From positions 1 to 7,227 of the forward strand of contig JAITMT010000300.1 in NCBI GenBank assembly GCA_031277235.1: a stretch of 7,227 bases of DNA, written 5' to 3'. Below the pieces are notes generated by a model. The model was not told the DNA's origin. It saw nothing but the letters and a program-made list of their open reading frames with translations, and searched no databases. This stretch comes from Tannerella sp. GTDB taxonomy: Bacteria; Bacteroidota; Bacteroidia; Bacteroidales; Tannerellaceae. The position numbers and the translations under genes are program-made. Shown here piece after piece: positions 1 to 7,076 of the stretch (the stretch's first letter is position 1; each line of letters opens with the position of its first letter).

Positions 1-1644
1 GAAGTTGTAACGTTTTTTCTCCGGGATCCCGAAAAAGCGGAAATCATCGAAACATTGCTGTCGCAAATCGGTGATATGGAGCGTATTATGTCGAAAGTGG
101 CAGTCAATCGCATCAATCCCCGCGAAATGATACAATTGAAAAACGGCTTGAAAGTCATCGGACCGATTCGGCAAATATGTCTGGAAAGCGATGATAAAAG
201 TTTGCAAAATATTGGTAATCAATTAAACGTATGCAAGGAAGTCATTGAGCGCATCGAAAAGGAAATCAACCCCAATCCGCCGCTGATGACGAACAGGGGA
301 GGCATGATTGCCGACCGCGTCAATGCGGAACTCGACGAATTACGCGATATGGCGTATTCAGGCAAGGATTACATACTAAAAATGCAGGAACGCGAAATTG
401 CGCGGACGGGCATACCCAGCCTGAAAATCGGCTTCAACAACGTTTTCGGCTACTACATCGAGGTTACTAACACGCATCGGGACAAGGTGCCGCTCGAATG
501 GTTTCGCAAACAGACGCTTGTGAACGCGGAACGCTACATCACGGAAGAATTGAAGGAATACGAAACCAAAATACTCGGCGCGGAAGAAAAGATAATCGGC
601 ATGGAATCAGAGATTTATGGTGAGATTGTCAAATTTCTTTCGAACTATATCCGTGAGATTCAGACGAATGCGAGCAAGATTGCGCAGATAGACTGTTTGC
701 TGTCGTTTGCCCGCGCCGCGAAAGCCAATAAATACATCTGTCCGGTCATGGACGACTCCGATGAAATAGACGTCAAGGCTGGTCGTCATGCGGTGATAGA
801 GAAGCAGTTACCACCCGAATCGCCCTATATCGCCAACGATGTTTTTCTCGACACGAAACGGCAGCAAATCATCATCATCACCGGTCCGAACATGGCGGGA
901 AAATCCGCCTTGCTGCGACAAACGGCGTTGATTGTCCTGATGGCGCAGATGGGAAGTTTTGTGCCTGCCGAAAGCGCCCGAATCGGCTATATTGACAAGA
1001 TTTTCACGCGCGTAGGAGCGTCGGACAATATTTCGCAGGGCGAATCCACGTTTATGGTTGAAATGACCGAAGCATCTGAAATTCTGAACAATATGTCGTC
1101 GCGCAGCCTCATTCTCTTTGACGAATTGGGCAGAGGCACCAGCACTTACGACGGAATTTCCATCGCCTGGGCAATTGTGGAATACATTCACGAACGCAGC
1201 AACGCTAAAACCCTGTTTGCCACGCATTACCACGAATTGAACGAAATGGAAAAGTCCTTCAAACGCATTAAAAATTACAATGTTTCGGTCAAGGAGATTG
1301 ATAATAAGGTGATTTTCATGCGAAAACTTGTTCCGGGCGGTAGCGAGCACAGTTTCGGCATCCACGTTGCCAAAATGGCAGGCATGCCCAAAAGCATTGT
1401 CAAGCGGGCGGACGAAATCCTGAAACAATTAGAAACGGACAACCGCCAGCAGGAAATCCAGGGCAAGCCGGTGGATAAAATCGCGGCTACGGGCAGCGGC
1501 TACCAACTGAGTTTTTTCCAACTGGACGACCCGGTGTTGAGCCAGATAAGAGATCGCATTAAGTCATTGGATATAAATAATTTAACGCCGATGGAAGCGC
1601 TGACCAAACTGAACGATATTAAAAAAATAATTACCGGTAAATAA
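1..1644 (+). CDS. mutS: DNA mismatch repair ATPase MutS, C-terminal 547 residues (5' end outside window)
   Basis: MutS dimers recognise mismatches and small loops and, using ATP, recruit MutL in the cytoplasm. The frame is open from base 1, so the gene starts upstream. The mismatch-contacting N-terminal domain and part of the connector/core are missing from view. Numbering from the window edge, the lever/clamp helices occupy about residues 1-270. The ABC-type ATPase follows, with Walker A GPNMAGKS at 295-302, the signature SQGES at 345-349, Walker B ILFDE ending near 375 followed by LGRGTSTYDG, and the switch histidine in ATHYHEL near 409. The helix-turn-helix dimerisation region (GIHVAKMAGMP) follows, then a tail ending in LTPMEALTKLNDIKK, a common Bacteroidota/Firmicutes form. 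All ATPase motifs visible here are intact, so nothing suggests decay. The downstream membrane gene starts 11 bp after the stop, consistent with co-transcription. Confidence 0.97.
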   Translation, partial: EVVTFFLRDPEKAEIIETLLSQIGDMERIMSKVAVNRINPREMIQLKNGLKVIGPIRQICLESDDKSLQNIGNQLNVCKEVIERIEKEINPNPPLMTNRGGMIADRVNAELDELRDMAYSGKDYILKMQEREIARTGIPSLKIGFNNVFGYYIEVTNTHRDKVPLEWFRKQTLVNAERYITEELKEYETKILGAEEKIIGMESEIYGEIVKFLSNYIREIQTNASKIAQIDCLLSFARAAKANKYICPVMDDSDEIDVKAGRHAVIEKQLPPESPYIANDVFLDTKRQQIIIITGPNMAGKSALLRQTALIVLMAQMGSFVPAESARIGYIDKIFTRVGASDNISQGESTFMVEMTEASEILNNMSSRSLILFDELGRGTSTYDGISIAWAIVEYIHERSNAKTLFATHYHELNEMEKSFKRIKNYNVSVKEIDNKVIFMRKLVPGGSEHSFGIHVAKMAGMPKSIVKRADEILKQLETDNRQQEIQGKPVDKIAATGSGYQLSFFQLDDPVLSQIRDRIKSLDINNLTPMEALTKLNDIKKIITGK

Positions 1645-1655
1645 TTGAAATTCAG

Positions 1656-2888
1656 ATGGTTTTAAATTATATTTGGATAGGATTTTTGATAATAGCCTTT
1701 GTTGTAGCGCTTTTGAGATTGATTTTTGCGGGCGATACGGAAATTTTCAACAATATTATGACTGCCATTTTCGGTTCCGCAAAAACGGGATTTGAAATTT
1801 CACTCGGTTTGACGGGCGTTTTGTCGCTGTGGCTGGGTTTGATGCGGATAGGGGAAAAAGCCGGTCTGATACAGCGTTTTGCGCGATTTGCCGCGCCGGT
1901 TTTCAACAAACTTTTTCCCGGCGTTCCACCGGGTCATCCCGCTTCGGGAACTATTTTCATGAATTTTTCGGCAAATCTGCTCGGACTGGACAACGCCGCC
2001 ACGCCCATCGGTTTGAAAGCCATTCAGCAATTGCAGGAACTGAATCCGAAAAAGGATACGGCATCCGACGCCATGATTATGTTCCTGAATATCAATGCGG
2101 CAGGTCTTACGCTGATTCCGATTACCGTGATGATGTATCGCGCACAACTCGGCGCAGCCAACCCTTCGGACGTGTTTTTGCCGATTTTGCTTTCGACTTC
2201 GGCTTCGATTTTGACGGCGATTATTACGGTTTGTATTATTCAGAAAATCAATCTGCTTCAGAAAGAATTGCTGCTGTTTTTCGGAGGAATGGCTTTGTTT
2301 ATCGGCGGTTTGAGTTTTCTCTTTAAAAATCTGTCTGCCGAACAGGTTTCGACGTATTCCACTTTAATCGCCAACATGCTGTTATTCACGATAATATGCG
2401 GTTTTATAATCGCCGGGATGCGAAAGAAAATCAATGTGTACGAAACTTTTATTGACGGCGCAAAACAGGGCATCGGAACGGCTATCCGCATCATTCCGTA
2501 TCTGGTGGCAATCCTTGTAGCCATCGGCGTTTTCAGCGCTTCGGGGGCGATGGGATTTTTGATTGACGGTATCCGCTGGGCGGTGGCTTCCGTCGGCTTG
2601 GATACGTCGTTTGTCGAAGCGTTGCCGACCATTATTATGAAGCCGTTGAGCGGCAGCGGCTCGCGCGGAATGATGATTCACGCGATGGAAACCTATGGCG
2701 CGGATTCGTTTATCGGGCGGCTTTCGTGCGTTGCGCAGGGCACGACCGACACCATTCTCTATATCGTAGCGGTTTATTACGGCAGCATCGCCGTGAAAAA
2801 TACGCGTCACACCATACCCAGCGCGCTAATCGCGGAACTGGCAGGCGCCATCACGGCTATCACGATGTCGTATATCTTCTTCAGATAG
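1656..2888 (+). CDS. SpmA-SpmB fusion: nucleoside-recognition (Gate) domain inner-membrane protein, 410 aa
   Basis: This is a polytopic membrane protein carrying two nucleoside-recognition/Gate domains. Residues about 1-200 match spore maturation protein A, with hydrophobic helices near 5-25, 48-64 and 143-195 and the conserved stretch NFSANLLGLDNAATPIG at 103-119. Residues about 205-255 add two hydrophobic segments. Residues about 260-410 match spore maturation protein B, with KPLSGSGSRGMM at 329-340 and AQGTTDTILYIVAVYYG at 360-376. In Bacillus and Clostridium SpmA and SpmB are separate proteins affecting spore-core dehydration. In Bacteroidota, which do not sporulate, they are normally fused and the role is unknown; transport or gating of a small molecule is only an inference. 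The ATG at 1656 gives the full SpmA N-terminus. There is no strong ribosome-binding site, but the start is 11 bp from the mutS stop, so translation may be coupled. The gene appears intact. Confidence 0.92.
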   Translation: MVLNYIWIGFLIIAFVVALLRLIFAGDTEIFNNIMTAIFGSAKTGFEISLGLTGVLSLWLGLMRIGEKAGLIQRFARFAAPVFNKLFPGVPPGHPASGTIFMNFSANLLGLDNAATPIGLKAIQQLQELNPKKDTASDAMIMFLNINAAGLTLIPITVMMYRAQLGAANPSDVFLPILLSTSASILTAIITVCIIQKINLLQKELLLFFGGMALFIGGLSFLFKNLSAEQVSTYSTLIANMLLFTIICGFIIAGMRKKINVYETFIDGAKQGIGTAIRIIPYLVAILVAIGVFSASGAMGFLIDGIRWAVASVGLDTSFVEALPTIIMKPLSGSGSRGMMIHAMETYGADSFIGRLSCVAQGTTDTILYIVAVYYGSIAVKNTRHTIPSALIAELAGAITAITMSYIFFR

Positions 2889-2890
2889 GT

Positions 2891-2922
2891 ATTTGAAGAT
2901 TTGAAAATTTGAAGATTTGAAA
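2891..2922 (+). repeat. Four tandem 8-bp repeats (ATTTGAAG/ATTTGAAA alternating)
   Basis: The block reads as a perfect 16-bp unit, ATTTGAAGATTTGAAA, present twice (2891-2906 and 2907-2922). Equivalently it is four 8-mers differing only in the last base. It begins 2 bp after the SpmAB stop codon and is non-coding. Such short arrays arise by slippage and can vary in copy number between strains; that variation is inferred, not observed. Confidence 0.85.
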
Positions 2923-2926
2923 ATTC

Positions 2927-2961
2927 AATCCAAAATCGTAAATTTAAAATCCAAAATAAAA
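2927..2961 (+). repeat. Five consecutive AAT-led heptamers ending at the ybeY start codon
   Basis: Counting in sevens from 2927, every unit begins with AAT. Units 1 (2927-2933) and 4 (2948-2954) are both AATCCAA, and units 2, 3 and 5 are diverged copies. The last unit ends at 2961 and the ATG of ybeY occupies 2962-2964, so the repeat forms the whole immediate 5' leader of that gene. It resembles the short tandemly repeated repetitive heptamers known from cyanobacteria, and similar AT-rich tracts occur in intergenic regions of Bacteroidota. No Shine-Dalgarno sequence is present in it. Confidence 0.7.
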
Positions 2962-3378
2962 ATGATTCTCTACAATGTTGAAAATACAAAAATCCCCCCG
3001 ATTCCCAGACGGAAAATTTCTGCCTGGATAAAGGCGATCGCCGCGCAAAACGATAAAAAGGTTGGAGATATTGCGTACATTTTCTGTTCGGACGAGCGTA
3101 TGCTGGAAATCAATCAACAGTACTTAAAGCATGATTATTACACGGATATCATCACTTTTGACTACAGCGAAAAGACGATGATTTCGGGCGATATTTTTAT
3201 CAGTCCGGATACGGTCAGGTCGAATGCGGAAAAGTTTGGCACAGGTTTTGAAAACGAGTTGTACCGGGTGATGATTCACGGCGTCCTGCATTTGTGCGGA
3301 TTCCGGGATAAAACGCCTGCGGAGGAAAAAGAGATGCGCCGACAGGAAGATACGGCGCTGCTTTTATTGGATAAATAA
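2962..3378 (+). CDS. ybeY: YbeY endoribonuclease / 16S rRNA maturation factor, 138 aa
   Basis: YbeY is a small zinc-dependent single-strand endoribonuclease of the UPF0054 family that takes part in 16S rRNA 3'-end maturation and 70S ribosome quality control. The 138-residue product is near the normal family size. It has the family core TDIITFDY at 61-68, GDIFIS at 76-81, and the metal-binding signature HGVLHLCGFRD at 106-116. Two ligands are the usual histidines (H106, H110). The third position, histidine in E. coli, is aspartate here (D116), a form I associate with Bacteroidota. I chose the ATG at 2962 because the product then begins MILYNVEN, as expected for the family. The longer in-frame TTG reading at 2917 would translate the upstream repeat tract into a basic, low-complexity leader. 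The gap to the next gene is 17 bp. Confidence 0.93.
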   Translation: MILYNVENTKIPPIPRRKISAWIKAIAAQNDKKVGDIAYIFCSDERMLEINQQYLKHDYYTDIITFDYSEKTMISGDIFISPDTVRSNAEKFGTGFENELYRVMIHGVLHLCGFRDKTPAEEKEMRRQEDTALLLLDK

Positions 3379-3395
3379 TTATAAATGAAATTGTT

Positions 3396-3608
3396 ATGAA
3401 TACAAAATTGAAAATCGGCGGAATGGGATGCGCGGCATGTGCTCAACGCATCGAAAAAGCGGTCGCAAAATTGGAGGGCATCACAAGCGTTTCCGTCAAT
3501 TTGGCAGCAGAAACGGCTGACGTTACCTATGACCCGCAAAAAGTATCCCTCCCGGATATTGGCAAAACCATCGAGAAAGCGGGATATGAAATGCTTGAAA
3601 ACAGTTGA
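3396..3608 (+). CDS. copZ: Stand-alone HMA-domain copper chaperone (CopZ-like), 70 aa
   Basis: The protein is a single heavy-metal-associated (HMA) domain with no signal peptide, expected to be a soluble cytoplasmic carrier of Cu+ for the neighbouring ATPase. The metal site is GMGCAAC at residues 9-15, with Cys12 and Cys15 forming the CxxC; glycine replaces the threonine usual in GMTCxxC. The fold pattern is complete: first strand KLKIGG, helix CAQRIEKAVAKLEG, strand VSVNL, strand DVTYDP, second helix and terminal AGYEMLENS. It sits 17 bp after ybeY and 7 bp before copA. About 50 of 67 aligned residues match the N-terminal HMA domain of that CopA, so the two arose by duplication. The name copZ rests on domain and context; the bound metal is not shown by sequence. 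Confidence 0.85.
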   Translation: MNTKLKIGGMGCAACAQRIEKAVAKLEGITSVSVNLAAETADVTYDPQKVSLPDIGKTIEKAGYEMLENS

Positions 3609-3615
3609 TAATTAA

Positions 3616-5820
3616 ATGGCTATACTCGCAAAACTGAAAATCGGCGGAATGGAATGCGCGGTTTGCGCTCAGCGCATCGAAAAAGTCGTCGGGAAATTGG
3701 AGGGAATAGCGGGCGTGTCCGTCAATTTGGCGACGGAAATGGCTGCCGTTACCTACAATCCGCAGGAAATTTCTTTGCCCGATATTTGCCGGACCATCGA
3801 GGATGCCGGTTATCAAGTGCTTGAAAACAGCCGTTTGGAGGAGGATAAAGTGCGGAAGCAGCGCGAAATCAAGACGTTGCAAACGAAGTTTATCGTCTCG
3901 GCTTGTTTTGCCGTACCCTTGCTGTATATTGCCATGGTTCCGATGATGAACCTTTCCTTCATGCCGTTTCCCGCAATTCTTGACCCGATGCACCATCCGT
4001 TGATTTATGCGCTTGTGCAGTTTCTACTGGTCATTCCCGTCATCGGCGTCGGACATAAATTTTATACCGTCGGTTTCAAAGCCCTGTTGCAGCGCAGTCC
4101 GAACATGGATTCGCTGATTGCGACAGGAACCGGTGCGGCGGTCATTTTCAGCGTTTACAACCTGTTTCGGATAGCGAACGGAGAAAATTCAGGGGTGGAA
4201 TCGCTTTATTTTGAAACAGCCGGAGTAATCATCACCCTGATTTTGCTGGGTAAACTGCTGGAAGCCAAATCAAAAGGACGAACGGGCGAAGCCATCAAAA
4301 AACTGATGGGACTTGCGCCGAAAACCGCGACGGTTGTACGGGAAGGCGTTGAAAAGGAAATCCCCATTGACCGGGTTGAAATCGGCGATGTGATTGTCGT
4401 CAAGCCGGGAGCCAAAATTCCCGTGGACGGCACGGTAACAGACGGATACACGGCAATCAACGAATCCATGCTGACAGGCGAAAGCATGCCCGTTGACAAA
4501 AAGGCGGGCGATTCTGTTTACGCCGCTTCGCTGAATACCACGGGAACGATTCGGTTCAAGGCGAAAAAAATCGGGAGCGATACGGCGATTGCTCAGATTA
4601 TCAAACTGGTAGAAGATGCTCAAACTTCCAAAGCCCCGATTGCCCGGCTGGCTGACGTTGTTTCGGGATATTTTGTTCCGATAGTCTATGCGATCGCGTT
4701 ACTGGCGAGTGTGGCGTGGTTTTTCGGGACGGGCGGCGATTTGAAATTTGCGCTGACCATCTTTATTTCGGTTCTTGTGATTGCCTGTCCGTGTGCGCTG
4801 GGGCTTGCAACGCCTGTGGCGATGATGGTTGCCACGGGCAAAGGCGCGGAAAACGGTATCCTCGTCAAAAGCGGCAAAGCCCTCGAAATTGCGCATAAAA
4901 TCAACACTGTCGTCTTCGACAAAACCGGCACCGTTACCGAAGGCAAGCCAACGGTTACGGACGTAATCGGCAACACCGACATGCTGAAATATGCGGCAAG
5001 CGTCGAAAAATTATCGGAACATCCGCTTGCTCAAGCGATTGTAAACGCCGTGAACGCTGAAGAACTGTTTCCTGCCGAAAATTTTGAATCCGTAACGGGA
5101 ATGGGCGTTCAGGCGACGGTGAACGGTAAACCGGTGAAAGTCGGACGCGCCGGGTTCGCAAATGCGGAACAGGAAGCAGGCGAACCGTTTGCCGAACAGG
5201 GAAAAACGCCGCTGTTTGTTTCGATTGACGGCGATTATGCGGGCTTGATAGCCGTAGCCGATGTGGTGAAACCGGGCAGCCGGGCGGCAATCGAAAAGTT
5301 GCGCAACATGGGAATGGAAATCGTCATGATTACGGGCGATAACCGCAAAACGGCGGCGACGATCGCCAAACAAGCCGGTATTGACAAGGTGCTTGCAGAA
5401 GTTTTCCCGCAGGACAAGTCAAACGAAATCAAGAAGTTGCAAATGGAAGGTCATAAAGTGGCGATGGCGGGCGACGGCATAAACGATGCTCCCGCGCTCG
5501 CGCAAGCCGACATCGGCATCGCCATCGGTTCGGGCACGGACGTCGCCATGGAAAGCGCCGACATCGTGCTGATGCGCTCCGAACTGACGGACGTCCCGGC
5601 AGCCGTTCTCCTGAGCCGGCAAACCATCAAAAACATCAAACAGAATCTGTTTTGGGCGTTTGGATACAATGTCGTCGGCATTCCGATAGCAGCCGGAGTA
5701 TTGCATTTGTTCGGCGGTCCGCTTCTCAACCCGATGTTCGCGGCGGCAGCCATGAGTTTGAGCTCCGTCTCGGTTGTTACCAATGCTTTGAGATTGAGAC
5801 GGTTGAAATTAAATTCATAA
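3616..5820 (+). CDS. copA: Cu+-exporting P1B-type ATPase CopA, 734 aa, one N-terminal HMA domain
   Basis: This inner-membrane pump moves Cu+ out of the cytoplasm using ATP. Domains in order: HMA domain at residues 5-72 with GMECAVC (Cys14, Cys17); four membrane helices at about 91-113, 128-146, 165-186 and 198-214; actuator domain with TGES at 287-290; helices at about 345-366 and 378-400, the latter with the CPC transport motif at 391-393; and the P/N domains with phosphorylated Asp435 in DKTGT, the P1B hallmark His469-Pro470, TGDN at 573-576 and GDGIND at 619-624. The last two helices carry YN at 684-685 and MSLSS at 713-717. CPC, YN and MxxSS together define the Cu+ (P1B-1) group rather than Zn or Cd pumps. 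The length is normal for one HMA domain. All catalytic residues are present. No CueR or CsoR-type regulator is next to it. The ATG at 3616 is preceded by an in-frame stop (3613-3615). Confidence 0.97.
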   Translation: MAILAKLKIGGMECAVCAQRIEKVVGKLEGIAGVSVNLATEMAAVTYNPQEISLPDICRTIEDAGYQVLENSRLEEDKVRKQREIKTLQTKFIVSACFAVPLLYIAMVPMMNLSFMPFPAILDPMHHPLIYALVQFLLVIPVIGVGHKFYTVGFKALLQRSPNMDSLIATGTGAAVIFSVYNLFRIANGENSGVESLYFETAGVIITLILLGKLLEAKSKGRTGEAIKKLMGLAPKTATVVREGVEKEIPIDRVEIGDVIVVKPGAKIPVDGTVTDGYTAINESMLTGESMPVDKKAGDSVYAASLNTTGTIRFKAKKIGSDTAIAQIIKLVEDAQTSKAPIARLADVVSGYFVPIVYAIALLASVAWFFGTGGDLKFALTIFISVLVIACPCALGLATPVAMMVATGKGAENGILVKSGKALEIAHKINTVVFDKTGTVTEGKPTVTDVIGNTDMLKYAASVEKLSEHPLAQAIVNAVNAEELFPAENFESVTGMGVQATVNGKPVKVGRAGFANAEQEAGEPFAEQGKTPLFVSIDGDYAGLIAVADVVKPGSRAAIEKLRNMGMEIVMITGDNRKTAATIAKQAGIDKVLAEVFPQDKSNEIKKLQMEGHKVAMAGDGINDAPALAQADIGIAIGSGTDVAMESADIVLMRSELTDVPAAVLLSRQTIKNIKQNLFWAFGYNVVGIPIAAGVLHLFGGPLLNPMFAAAAMSLSSVSVVTNALRLRRLKLNS

Positions 5821-5846
5821 AATCTTAAAGTTTCAGAAATTTTACT

Positions 5847-5854
5847 TATCTTTG
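5847..5854 (+). promoter_or_regulatory. Bacteroidota-type -7 promoter box (TATCTTTG) upstream of the ATPase pseudogene
   Basis: TATCTTTG fits the TAnnTTTG consensus used by the Bacteroidota primary sigma factor and lies in the 73-bp gap between copA and the ATPase remnant. It is followed by CAGC, so transcription would start a few bases further on, leaving a short leader before the ATG at 5894. I do not see a clean TTTG -33 element at the usual spacing, so the assignment rests on the -7 box alone. If real, it suggests the ATPase gene had its own promoter. Confidence 0.5.
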
Positions 5855-5893
5855 CAGCGTCAAAACTATATGTTTTTGCGAAGTTTCGCTGTT

Positions 5894-6893
5894 ATGGTCA
5901 AAAGAGAAAAATATTTGAGAAAACTGCGTAACCTGCAAGATGTCAATTTGATAAAAGTAATTACGGGTATTCGCAGGGCAGGAAAATCTACACTGTTTAA
6001 GCAATTTCAAGGGTTCCAACGCCTATTTTCTTTCTTCCGATTTGGCTACTTTATTGACAGGCAGGTATATCGAAATTCCGGTTATGCCTTTCTCTTTTGC
6101 CGAATTTGTGTCCGGTTATAAAATGAATACCTCCGATAATACTTTCGGTAAAAGTAGAATTGAAGTTTGCACCGATTATCTGACTTATGGTGGTTTTCCC
6201 GAAGTTTTGAATTTGTTGAATGCAGGTAAAACCAATGATATAAGCAATTATTTATCAAGTGTATATACTGCAATTTTGGAAAAGGATATTATGAAACGGA
6301 ATAAAATTCGTTCAAAATTTGACTTTGAAAATTTGGCGAAATTTATGTTCGATTCAATTGGCAATATTGTTTCGCCTAACAACATCGCCAACACAATGAC
6401 TTCTGCGGGCAATAAAATCAACAAGGAAACAGTGGATAACTACCTTTCGCACCTGATTGGCAGTTTTGTTTTTTATTACGCTCAACGATACGACATAAAG
6501 GGCAAAAAACTGTTGCAGACGCTCGGAAAATTTCATGCTGTAGATTTGGGATTTTTGTCGGTGGTGTTCAATCGTAATTCACAATTTAATGCAGGGCATA
6601 ATTTGGAAAACATTGTTTTTCTCGAATTGCTCAGACGTGGAAATCGGGTAAGTACCGGCAAAGCCGACAGTGCGGAAATTGATTTTGTGGTTCAGTCTCC
6701 TCAGGGAACAACCGAATATATCCAGGTTGCATGGACAGCAAAAGAAGGAAGTACCTTTGAGCGGGAAATGCGACCGTTTGAAATAGTTAAGGATTTTAAT
6801 AAGCATATTCTTTTGACTGCTAATGTTGAGCCTGTAACAATCTACAAGGGAATACAAAAAATAAATGTAATAGATTGGTTATTAGATTATTAA
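5894..6893 (+). pseudogene. AAA_14/DUF4143-family ATPase with internal deletion and frame change
   Basis: Members are typically proteins of about 380-410 residues: an N-terminal P-loop ATPase plus a C-terminal DUF4143 region with a restriction-nuclease-like fold. Their cellular role is poorly defined. Here the ATG at 5894 opens a correct N-terminus with LIKVITGIRRAGKST (Walker A, Lys31). After LFKQFQ (about 6010) the coding thread jumps to another frame, where it resumes at GSNAYFLSSDLATLLTGRY, the sensor region that follows Walker B. The connecting segment with Walker B is absent and the original frame ends at a stop at 6119-6121. From 6012 to 6890 the second frame is open (293 residues) with PFSFAEF, YLTYGGFPEVL and a C-terminal AEIDFVV...EYIQVAW pattern resembling a PD-(D/E)xK core. 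Together 39 + 293 residues fall about 60-80 short of the family. A separate DUF4143 fragment could start at ATG 6084, but it could not be an ATPase. The DNA is AT-richer than copA. Confidence 0.85.
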
Positions 6894-6908
6894 CCGATTA
6901 AATTATAA

Positions 6909-7037
6909 ACCGGGAAATCGGATGCAATTATTGCCGCTATGGCTATAGCACATGGTCTTACGTTAATTATCAATAATGAAAAAGATTTTATCAACATCAT
7001 CAAAGGTCTAAAAATTGTAAATCCGTTGAAATTATAG
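6909..7037 (+). pseudogene. C-terminal remnant of a VapC-like PIN-domain toxin
   Basis: Between two in-frame stops (6906-6908 and 7035-7037) the sequence reads as the end of a PIN-domain ribonuclease: SDAIIAAMAIAHGLTLIINN, then EKDF, then GLKIVNPLKL. The DAxIAA helix (Asp codon at 6921) carries one of the conserved acidic residues of the PIN active site, and NNEKDF is the usual next motif. VapC toxins are normally about 130 residues; only about 40 remain, the N-terminal acidic residues are absent, and no VapB-like antitoxin is visible. ATG 6942 could in principle start a shorter peptide, but it would lack the active site. The region is therefore best read as a dead toxin-antitoxin fragment. 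It begins 15 bp after the stop of the ATPase pseudogene. Confidence 0.75.
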
Positions 7038-7068
7038 TAAATTACTGAACATTGTGGAAAATTTTATC

Positions 7069-7076
7069 TAATTTTG
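7069..7076 (+). promoter_or_regulatory. Bacteroidota-type -7 promoter box (TAATTTTG) upstream of gpmI
   Basis: TAATTTTG matches TAnnTTTG and is followed by CACC, so a start site in the low 7080s would leave a short A-rich leader before the gpmI ATG at 7109. A possible -33 TTG lies at 7052-7054, but the 14-bp spacing is shorter than usual. The box fits gpmI being transcribed independently of the decayed genes upstream. Confidence 0.55.

Noticed and set aside
808..1428. Long minus-strand open frame opposite mutS (206 codons)
   Set aside because: It lies wholly antisense to conserved MutS ATPase motifs; its translation shows no recognisable domain and is rich in His/Arg/Phe typical of shadow frames. 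The same applies to the antisense frames opposite SpmAB and CopA.
1668..1675. TATATTTG matching the TAnnTTTG -7 consensus
   Set aside because: It lies inside the SpmAB coding sequence just after its start, is explained by the codons there, and has no gene start suitably placed downstream.
1829..2326. 165-codon plus-strand frame overlapping SpmAB
   Set aside because: It is an out-of-frame shadow of the SpmA coding region, with low-complexity Phe/Asp/Arg composition and no domain.
2917..2961. Longer YbeY reading from an in-frame TTG at 2917
   Set aside because: It would translate the repeat tract into a lysine-rich leader not found in the family; the ATG at 2962 gives the expected N-terminus.
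3385..3399. Four-codon ORF (MKLL) overlapping the start of the HMA gene by ATGA
   Set aside because: It is too short to support as a leader peptide, and an ATGA overlap in AT-rich sequence is likely by chance.
5821..5893. Rho-independent terminator after copA
   Set aside because: No GC-rich inverted repeat followed by a T-run is visible in the gap.
6121..6893. Treating the DUF4143 part as an intact independent gene
   Set aside because: The in-frame sequence upstream (6012-6083) still encodes the tail of the ATPase domain and no new promoter is seen, so a deletion remnant is the simpler reading; translation of the fragment remains possible.
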